From: Gordius sp. MW1
Taxonomy: Eukaryota > Nematomorpha > Gordioida > Gordea > Gordiidae
Reading direction: 5' to 3'
DNA length: 64,000 nucleotides
NCBI GenBank assembly: GCA_964036665.1
Contig: OZ038533.1
Coordinates: forward strand, 19,712,575 to 19,776,574
The position numbers and the translations under genes are program-made. Below the pieces are notes generated by a model. It saw only the letters and a list, made by a program, of their open reading frames with translations. It was not told the origin of the DNA and did no database searches. Positions 55,970 to 64,000 of the stretch are shown here, piece by piece; the first letter of the stretch is position 1; every line of letters starts with the position of its first letter.

Positions 55970-56045
55970 TTCTCGTCTCGTCTCGTCTATGGTTTTTGAG
56001 ACGAGACTAGAGGGAACCGAGAATTTTTCGGATTTTCCCCATTAC
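55970..56045. mobile_element. Solo end of the TCTCGTCTCG hAT family
   Basis: TCTCGTCTCGTCTCG, GAGACGAGACTAGA and CCGAGAATTTTTCGG followed by CATTACTA match the terminal structure of the element ending at 24759. Confidence 0.65.
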
Positions 56046-56049
56046 TAAA

Positions 56050-59000
56050 TGTTTTTCCATGTTTAGGTTTAAGTTTGTTAAATTTCAAATTTGTAGATTG
56101 ACTTAAACCTCATTATTAAAGTTTTTGACTTCAGATGGAAAGACAGAGTCATTTGACATCAAATCAGGGTTCAAACTTATGGGTCAATATAGGGTGTCAA
56201 AAAATCGCGACTATTACTTATCGTTACCTAAAATGAGGAGTGATCTACTGCAATTTTTAAAAATCTTAATTTAATTGTGATTTTTTAGAATTTAATATAT
56301 CTCATCATAAACCTCTAAAACTATGTAAAAAAGATTTTTTGGCCTATAAATGTTTTATTTCCCTTACCCCGTAATTATCTCTTATTTTTAAAATAGCTTT
56401 GCACAATCTGCATTAACCATTACCAAACTCTTATTGGTAAAGGAAAACAAATTGTCTGCTTTAAAATTCCAATCCCCTATATTTTTCTTACAATTTATTT
56501 AAATTGTGGCCCTATCTTAATAAGGGATATTTTGGATGAAATCAATCGAACCTTTAAAGTTTACAGTTTTAAGTCAGGAGCTCATGCACGATTGTGACAA
56601 TTAGGCAATTCTTTTTTTGTTATAATTTTGCACGGTATATCATTTATATAATCAATATATTTTAATTTCTCCAACATACAAGAATTCATAATTTTTAAAA
56701 TGATTTCAAATGTGTGTTTTTTGATCTAAGTCTGTGTGTAGTCTCTAGGTTCAATCGCAAAATTAGGTAATTATAATGTATTTTTCGCTTTAGCACCCTA
56801 AAGCACAAGTTTCTCATCCAATCAATGTTTATTTATGAAATATATTTTTATTTGAATAAAACATAAAGTTTTAGTCTCTGAATTCTTATAGTATGTTATA
56901 ATTTTTTCCATATAAACTCCTTAAATTGATCAAATGGAAATTGTTAAGTTCGAAACTTAGTTTTATATATATTAACGCAGAAATCCACCACAACTTTCCG
57001 TATTTTTTCAAACTGAATAAATTTAAGAAACAAGGGTAATACGCATATTTATATTAATGCCTTAGCCATAACTCATCTAAATATTCTAGACATCATAAAA
57101 CATCAATACTTGCAATTAAAAATGCAGATAAATATTTCAATTTCTTAATATAAAATGTAAATACTTCATCTACACAAAAATGCAGTTTTGCAATAATAAA
57201 AAAATTAGAAGTACTCTGTTTAATTAGTACAGATATAACCCTAGAATTCTTATAAAGGAGTCTATGGTAGCAATATGGAAACAACAAGTCGAAAAGCATC
57301 TGATTTATGTACCAGTAAAGAGGGTAACGTGGCCAACATTAATTTTCAACTATGAGCGACGCGGTTGTTGATCATTCAAAAAAAGTTATAGATGATTTAG
57401 GTAATTATTTAAACATATTTTAACACTTAAATTCTACTTATTAAATTCTATTATAATTTTAGTTTTTTTTAAATATAATGAATAATGTATCCTTTTTTAC
57501 GCTTAGATATTATAATTATATTTTTTAATTATTATTTAATAATTTTAGGCACTAATTTTTGTGTTATTAACCGACAAATTTAAAAAGAGAAATTATTCAT
57601 TTATTAACTAGTTTAACTTATTGTTGTTTTTACAAATTACTTTTGGCAAATTTTATAAAATATGTACTTAGAAATTTTTATTTATAATTATTGATATAAA
57701 TTGCTTGACTTATCATTAGTTTAACAATGCCTCATAATAAACAATTATCTTATAAAAACTCACAGCCATTCATTCTTATATTAATCCCTAGAGGAATTTA
57801 TCTAATCCCTCATTAATCTTCACTCTCTCTCCTTCATTGTTTAAATAACCTAATCTCACCATCTTTTAATCTCCTCCTATAAAAAAACTCTAACAAACAC
57901 ATTTTTTTGGTCAAAAAAAGCTAATTAAATTTGTTTAACTCATAAATTTTTATATTCATTACTAGTACACAATATTATTTTAAGCACAAATTAATAATCA
58001 TAACGTTATTAAAATTAATTTTGAAGGGCAATATATATATATCTTTGCACTAAAAAGGAATTTCTAAAATGTTAAATAAACCAGTGGAAAAAAGCAAATT
58101 TTTTTTTATCCAATGTGAATATGAATCATTAGATAGGTATGCACAATTTTTTCCCCTGCCAATGAATTAACCATATCCTTCTTATTCCATACATTGCTGC
58201 CACGTGTTATTAACTAGTGGGAAGTGTTAATTTTATATTTTTCAAGGCACTCAACTCAATATGCAAAATGGGAAAGTTGTCTAATTTATACACCTATTTT
58301 TTTAGACTTTTAATTAAAATTGCATTTAATTTTCGTGAAGAAAAACTATGTTAATTACAATAGAAGCTGAATCAAAAATTGGAAAAATATGATAAAATTT
58401 GTTTTTAAATTGGAGTTTTAAGATTTTTTAAGTAATTGATTAGATAGTGAGTGCACTGCTTTTAAATACTTAAAATTTTTAAAAATCATACTAATGGAAC
58501 TATGTCATAATACCACTAGCCAATAATTACCACATTTAATATCAATTTAAATCTCTCATGTGTGTGTGTGTGTGTGTGGGGGGGGGGGTTATTCCCCCAT
58601 TAATGTAGAATTTGCGCATCCCCCCCTCCCTTTAAGGATTATAAAGGAAGGCGAGTGAAAGAATGTTATCTTGTATAATCACATATCAATTACTCCCACC
58701 AATCCTCAATTTTATTATCGGATTTTTTATATGATACCCCCCCCCCCCCCCCCATTCCCTTATTCCCTTTCGATTGAATTCCTCTATTAGCCATTACCAT
58801 ATGCATGTTGTTAGTTATACATGGGATTGTGTAATATGAATGAATAGTTCACGTGGTCCATCATTTTATTATTGATTATTTTTTCTTCAATTTTAAATAA
58901 AATTTTATATACAAAACTTAAATCTGAATTTTAGTGTGTATGTGTACCAAACTACTTTTAAAATTTAGGAAAAGCATTAAATCGTCGTAAAAATGATATT

Positions 59001-59260
59001 TTTTCAATAATTTATGTTAGGAAAGAACCAAGGAAGGTCAAATTGAAGTTTTTTGTTTATGATTGTATTTAAACGGTTGATAATACTCGTGCCATCTACT
59101 TTTATCTGTTGCCCAAAAATTATTATTAATAGCCAAAAAAATTAGTTACAAATTAAACCTGAACTTAACTTCACCCGACCCAAAATTAGTTAAGTTTGAC
59201 GAGCCCAGAATAATTCTAAACATTTGCACTGTAAATCATTACTAATTGTTTGCCGAAATT
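56050..59260. other. Long AT-rich stretch, no gene recognised
   Basis: Contains a (GT)n-(G)n run at 58558-58588 and a C-tract at 58737-58754. The frame 57093-57299 (-) has no family. Nothing else supportable. Confidence 0.4.
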
Positions 59261-59461
59261 AGTGTTGTAGTAACGGCTGGGTTTTGTTTAGTCGACCTTT
59301 GATTTTAATCGATTAAACACAAACATACCAATGGTTTTTTGGTCTGTTTTTCTTAGTCGACCACTAGGCTTAGTCGAAATCTGAAAGACAGATCAGAGCT
59401 ACCGTTATTCTTAGTTAAACTAAACGTCGGCCAAACAAAACCCAGCCGTTTTTACAACACT
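59261..59461. mobile_element. MITE, TIR AGTGTTGTA..ACGGCTGGGTTTTG
   Basis: Inverted termini of ~45 bp extend inwards through TTAGTCGACC. The interior holds further inverted TTAGTCGA motifs. Same terminal family as the foldback at 34384-39105 and the intronic copies at 61079 and 63610. Confidence 0.8.
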
Positions 59462-59912
59462 GTACGTGAGTACAAGGCTTGAAAACACAAAAGTTACGAA
59501 CATTTCCTAATTTCCTAATAATTCACATCTATATAACATAATCACCAAATCATGGAGTCTTTTTAAGCCTAACATTGTCTGTCCGACTTATAGGTCTTGT
59601 CATCTACGAAATATTTAAGGGCGAACTCGACCAAAGCTTATTTAATAAATAAAAAGTTTGAATTCAAACTTCAAAGTCCATAACAATTTAAAGCTGCAAA
59701 GTAAAATATTGGATAATTATAAAAATTTTGTAAATTAATTTTAAAAGTCGCATCATTTTTATTATCACGCCCGCGACCACATTTAAGTTTTAAATTAATT
59801 TCATTCTAATCACTTTTTTAGCTATCTAAAATATTAAAAAATTTAAAAATTGTGTGGCGCTTACAAAAATGTATGTTTGCTTAAATTAGGAGCCGAAGTT
59901 AGTACTTTAGCG

Positions 59913-60061
59913 CATGGGCGTAGCCAGCATAGGATTTAGAGAGGGGCAAAATGATCATTTTTTCAAATTTTAGCCATAATTACGATAAATTTCAACAAGT
60001 TTTTGGATTTAGAGTGGGGCAAACCGCACCATCCTGCATTCCCCTCCTGGCTACGCCCATG
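59913..60061. mobile_element. GGGCGTAGCCAG MITE with 8-bp TSD
   Basis: The perfect 15-bp TIR CATGGGCGTAGCCAG is flanked by CTTTAGCG and CTTTAGCC (7 of 8 identical), a hAT-like duplication. This is the cleanest of the five or six copies here and defines the family boundaries. Confidence 0.8.
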
Positions 60062-60404
60062 CTTTAGCCCTCTAAAGAGTAGTTTTCTTGGTAAATTTAA
60101 AAGGTTATAAAAAGGTGGAATTTGGTTGTTCTTGTATATTCCAGCTAATGATCTCTTCCATCTGTGCCCATACCTCATCGCAAATGGTAAAATTTGTATT
60201 GTATTTTGTATTGTATGTAGAAGTAGGGTTAAAGAAGATTAGAGAAATAAAATGCTTTTACAAATACTAAATCCCTATAGCTGCTTTCAATGATGATTAT
60301 GATGATTTCACCATGTGTTAACCTACCAGCTATAGTTTTTTGTGTAACCCTCCCTCTAGCGTTAAAATCTCATTTTATTTTTTTCCCTTCCTCCTCGAAT
60401 TTAT

Positions 60405-60621
60405 TTGATTATCATCCCATTTAAGATTCCTTATTGTCGCAATTGCATTGTCAATCCTCGTCTGGAAAACGGAATTTATTTGGCGCAACCCAAGGTGGTG
60501 GTCTCACTCCAAGCCCGAGACCACAATCATCGAGCTCTTGTTCCTCGGAGCGGACCAATAATCAACAATCGTGTTATAACAAGGTTAAATTTTAACATTT
60601 TGTTTTGTGTAATCATTACGT
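60405..60621 (+). CDS. Possible upstream exon of the paxillin gene
   Basis: Open sequence containing YCRNCIVNPRLENGIYLAQP and RALVPRSGPIINNRVITR ends at a strong donor GTGAGT (60622) in phase 0, matching the phase-0 acceptor of the next exon at 60915. Against it: the last ~20 residues look like translated intron, there is no LD motif, and the start is undefined. Confidence 0.25.
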
Positions 60622-60914
60622 ACGTGAGTTGTTAGTATTATTTTTATTAAAATGCTATTTTATCTATTTTTTTATACGGTAAAAAAGGTGAATAAAAACT
60701 ATTAGTTTGATTTTGTAATGAAAGAAATCAATATTATAAAAATTGGATGCCTAAACCGGAATTCAACTAACATCGACTTTACAATGTTTAAATAATATTT
60801 TGCCCTCGATATTTTTATTTTAATTCAATTAAATGCGAAATAAAACTGCTGTGTTTACGGTAGAAAATTTATTTGTAATTAAATTACGTTTTAAATTAAT
60901 AACGCCCATTGCAG

Positions 60915-63900
60915 AACCAAGATGATAAACGGGCTAGTGCGGCCCGAGAATTGGATGCCTTGCTGCAAGAACTAAGCCAGGCCAAAAAATTTAATTGCGC
61001 CAAGGCAGGGAAAAACACCCCAGACCCCGAAGAAAGAAAAAGTGGAGAAATTCTGAATAGAACTGGTATATGCTCATCTGTTATGGCTGGGCTTTGTTTG
61101 GTCGACTACACTTGGTCGAACCTTTAGTCTGTTTAGGTTTACTCGACTAAAACCAAAGATCGACCTAATAAAACCCAGCCGTTTTTATGATACTAGTTAT
61201 GGAAGTTGAATTGAATATTAGGTTAAAATTCGAAATTATTTTTTGGTTTCCCTAATGTGTTTTATTAAGTCTCCCTATATTTCTGTAAAATATCTTTATC
61301 CCTTTCTTAAATAAAAATTGGGATTTTTCCAAATTTTTAGTTTATTTAAGTTAATCAAATCGTAATTCTTCTCAAAAATTCTTTGAATATCCTTCTAATT
61401 TAATATAAAATAATTTAATTAAAATATTATTTTTTATTAAATTGTTCGATTTTTGGGTATTGATTGTAGCTTACCTATCATTGTCACCATCCCAATTATC
61501 CAAAGAATCGAAAGTGAACGTGGAAAATTTGCTGGCCGAACTTCATACGGTTATTAAAGCATCTCCTTCCAAAATTAAAAATCATCAGTGCGTCATTTAA
61601 CAAAAAAATATTTTTTATTTATTTATCTTTAATTTTTTTTTACAAATATAATGTTTTAATGCCATAATTATTTGCCACAAATGGGGATATCATGTTTGTG
61701 TGGATATTGAGTTGAGAAATAACCCCTCGTTATGACCTAGTATGTTTACAGTAATGGAGTTTGGGCTCGGGCGAGGTCGAAAAAAGTAAAGCCAACCAGC
61801 TGTCATTAGCTAGTCTATGTGCAAAAGCAGCCTTTTACATAAGCATAAGTCGATAAGTTTCTACGGCAATTATTGAAAAATTACAAGTTGGACAGGACGG
61901 ACGGACGGACAACCAAAAACGAGCCCATAAATTGCCTAGCATAGTTAAGAAATACATATTTTAAGGTGTTTTTAAAAATGTTTTTTGGAGGTTTGATATC
62001 TCATTTAAAGGTAATTTTTATTTTTGCACGTGTTTCAGGGTCAACCCCAATTTTGCATCATACACAAACTCCAACGTCTCAGCCATGCCGGGCAAAATAA
62101 ATGGGGAAAGCATTAAACACTTCGCTCCTTCTAACAGCGATTTCAACAATCATTCTTATGATAAACCATATGCACTCTCTAAATACTTGGATCCCAATCA
62201 AAATAGGGTAAGAACTTTATGGAAATTTAATTATCGCTTTTGATTAAATTGCTAAGTTATACAAGCTGTGCGTAGCCAAGCTTTGCTTTGGCTTAGTCCT
62301 TAATTAGCTAAATATTTAGTAGGAATTAATAGTATGTATGTGAAAAATTTGGGGTCATCTGTAGGAGAGTTTATGATGAAAACAAATATAATGCTATATT
62401 ATTGAAACAAATATTATTTAATTTAATCATAGGAAAAGGTTTATGTTGAAATTATCTTGGGGTGTTATTTAAATGCATAGTGAAAAATTCCATAATGCTC
62501 AGTTGTTTGTGCTCAGTTTTTAATTCAACTTGCTCAGATTTTTAATTAAAAATGTTCAGTTTTTTTTATGCTCAGATTTTAATTAAAAAGTGCTCAGTTT
62601 TTTTGTAAACAAATGTTCAGTAATTTTTCAAAAAATATTCAGTTTTTTTTCAAAAAATGTTAAGTTTTTTTTCAAAAAAATGTTCAGTTTTTTTTCAAAA
62701 AAATATTTCGTTTTTTTTTTCAAAATATGCTCAGTTTTTATTAAAATCACTAAATCTAACCCTAACCCTTGCCTATATTACATTTTGCACAGAAGTGTTA
62801 TTGAGCTGTGGAAACGCTAGAGAGCTTTAATAATAGTTATAAATTATTCATTTAAATCGCGTATTTATAAAAATTATTTTTATCTGTGGAAACCTTAGAG
62901 AGCTTTTATAATCGTTGTAAGTTATTACTCTATTTGTATAATAAAAATTGTCTATATTAAGTACATAAATCAAAGTATATTAAAAACAAACAAAATGATG
63001 CATTCAATAATCATTTATTAAAATAATATATATAAAAACCTAATAAAATGTTATAGCTGCTATATATAAGTGATATAACCAAAAATAATTTGAGGTGTAA
63101 TAGCTCAGTGGATTGAACGTCTGACTAGCAGCTTCAATAGCTCGTACCTCGCAGGTTCGATACCCGCACCTATCTCGTTTTAATTAAAAATTAAAACCAC
63201 TTTGCATAAAAAAACTTGGCAAGTATAATTAATCTCTGAGCAAATAAATAAAAATCTGAACATTTAATAAAAAACTTAACATTTAATTCAAAACTTGGCA
63301 AATTGAATAAAAAACTTGGAAAATGGCAATAAAAACTTTGCACTTTGAATAAAAAACTATGCAAAATAATTTGTTCTCATTATCTAGATATAAATGCTTG
63401 TTTCAGATCCTTAGCGCCACCATGGAAAATTTTTGGAAAAAAAAACCTTAAAATAAGCGGATTTAAATCGTAATTAGGTGTAGATTCTGTATGTAAAGAT
63501 GTGGTTATTCTAGGCAGTAATATTAACTCTTTCTTTTAGTTAGGAATATATGTTTGCATGTGCATTAGTAGTATTGTATAGATTTATACATTTCTTATCT
63601 TTTGGTTTAACTTAGACTTACGGTCGACTGGTCTGTTTTTAACATTTTGACTAAGCAAATAGGTCGATTTAGAAAAACAGAGTAAAATGTTTAGCCGATT
63701 AAAATTAAAGGTCGACCAAACAAAATCAAGCCATTTTACAACACTTTACAACATTATGTATTAGGGTTTCGATGGGGCTTTGCCAATACAAGAAGACACG
63801 GAGATAGACGAATTGTATTCTAGCATATCTGAGGTTGTCGGTCCTAGAATGCCATACGATGTGGCTCAAAGAGCGAGACCTATGAATTCCAACCTAGATT

Positions 63901-64000
63901 GTATGCTGGGAAATTTGGAAGCAGATTTGAACGTTAAACGCTGTACTGAAGGTGGGGGTGGTGGACTTCTCTTCACTAATAATCCAGAACATTCTGCTGA
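60915..64000 (+). CDS. Paxillin-family gene, LD-motif exons (3' end beyond window)
   Basis: Four exons with matching phases and GT..AG junctions: 60915-61065, 61470-61587, 62039-62207 and 63765 to the edge. They encode three LD motifs: ARELDALLQELSQ (exon 1), NVENLLAELHTVI (exon 2) and NSNLDCMLGNLEADLN (exon 4). The last has the LD-x-ML-x-x-L-x-x-DLN form of the paxillin LD5 motif that directly precedes the LIM domains; a Gly-rich stretch follows. Paxillin is a focal-adhesion scaffold whose LD motifs bind FAK, vinculin and parvin and whose LIM domains target adhesions. No LIM zinc finger is in the window; it is expected just downstream. The true N-terminus lies upstream (possibly 60405-60621 or beyond). 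Introns carry MITEs, a short tandem array and a tRNA-like sequence. Confidence 0.8.
61079..61197. mobile_element. MITE copy in paxillin intron 1
   Basis: TTATGGCTGGGCTTTGTTTG..GTCGAC on the left and GTCGACC..AAAACCCAGCCGTTTTTA on the right. It begins only ~14 nt after the exon donor. Extremes are decayed. Confidence 0.7.
61892..61950. repeat. End of the TTGCTATGCAATT..GGGC element family
   Basis: GGACGGACGGACGGACAACC followed by GAGCCCATAAATTGCCTAGC is the reverse complement of the left end at 49085-49145. Solo fragment in a paxillin intron. Confidence 0.7.
62500..62745. repeat. TGCTCAGttttt tandem array in paxillin intron
   Basis: About nine TGCTCAG/TGTTCAG motifs separated by T-runs, AATTAAAAA or TTTTCAAAAAA. 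The low-complexity frame 62590-62820 (Phe/Lys/Ser) is not a gene. It ends in CACTAAATCTAACCCTAACC (62751), shared with 50582. Confidence 0.85.
63093..63172 (+). tRNA. tRNA-like sequence (pseudogene or SINE head)
   Basis: Box A (TAGCTCAGTGG at 63101) and box B (GGTTCGATACC at 63154) lie at tRNA-like spacing, with AGGTGT (63093) able to pair with GCACCT (63166). The full cloverleaf does not close: the T stem and acceptor stem compete for the same bases, and the anticodon is unclear. Probably a tRNA pseudogene or the head of a SINE inside a paxillin intron. Confidence 0.4.
63610..63746. mobile_element. Decayed AGTGTTGT/GTCGAC MITE in paxillin intron 3
   Basis: The right end GGTCGACCAAACAAAATCAAGCC..TTTTACAACACT is clear; the left end (GGTCGACTGGTCTGTTTTT, 63623) is partly lost. 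It lies ~20 nt before the acceptor of the LD5 exon, so it may supply part of that acceptor's upstream tract. Confidence 0.6.

Noticed and set aside
60405..60621. Confident first paxillin exon
   Set aside because: Phase fits, but there is no LD motif and the end looks intronic; kept only as a low-confidence feature.
62590..62820. Open frame rich in Phe, Ser, Lys
   Set aside because: Produced by T-run/TGCTCAG tandem repeats inside a paxillin intron; no family.

Overview
The window is animal nuclear DNA from an AT-rich, transposon-rich invertebrate genome. The evidence is intron-containing genes with GT..AG junctions, a paxillin-type gene, a rhodopsin-like neuropeptide-type receptor, and metazoan repeat classes: Helitron, RTE LINE, CsRn1-clade Gypsy, hAT, MULE and Harbinger-like elements. 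There are no rRNA genes, no bacterial-style operons and no CRISPR array. I cannot name the species. Introns as short as 32 nt would suit several compact-intron lineages, flatworms among them, but that is inference.

Layout. 1-285: 3' part of a FLYWCH-domain gene (+). 475-721 and 5776-6015: two MITEs with different ends but the same core. 795-4901: a non-autonomous Helitron. 7.4-13.5 kb: tandem repeats, an LTR-pol fragment, a CCHC/RPDG endonuclease-type retroelement fragment, a near-perfect 0.95 kb palindrome, a hAT-type MITE with intact 8-bp target duplication, and a minisatellite-like array. 17920-20940: an RTE retrotransposon with target duplications. 22.7-25.7 kb: one hAT-like element nested in another. 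25.9-28.9 kb (-): a FLYWCH gene with a decayed MULE transposase behind it. 29706-34048 (-): a decayed CsRn1-clade LTR element. 34384-39105: a long foldback element carrying a tandem pair of selenocysteine-tRNA 3' halves and a very young mini-LTR element. 39.8-51.6 kb: retroelement, hAT and RTE remnants plus a large tandem-array element. 51792-52238: a Harbinger-like MITE. 52737-54104 (-): a complete single-exon GPCR. 60915-64000 (+): LD-motif exons of paxillin, running off the right edge.

The most unusual object is the minus-strand FLYWCH gene at 27026-28903. Between two FLYWCH-type zinc-finger exons lie 13 very short exons (54-78 nt, nine of them tandem copies of a 54/57-nt exon). All are phase 1-1 and separated by introns of 32-52 nt, most of them 34-38 nt. 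Translating across every GT..AG junction gives one uninterrupted frame of 450 codons. This looks like a coding cassette grown by tandem duplication of a whole exon-plus-intron unit. A second FLYWCH copy at the left edge uses the same intron phase.

Three genes look alive: the FLYWCH micro-exon gene, the GPCR and paxillin. A two-exon BED/hAT fragment (43537-44167) is also open and spliceable. Nearly everything else is mobile DNA at different stages of decay. The identical 127-bp LTRs at 37938 and 38928 mark the most recent insertion I can see.
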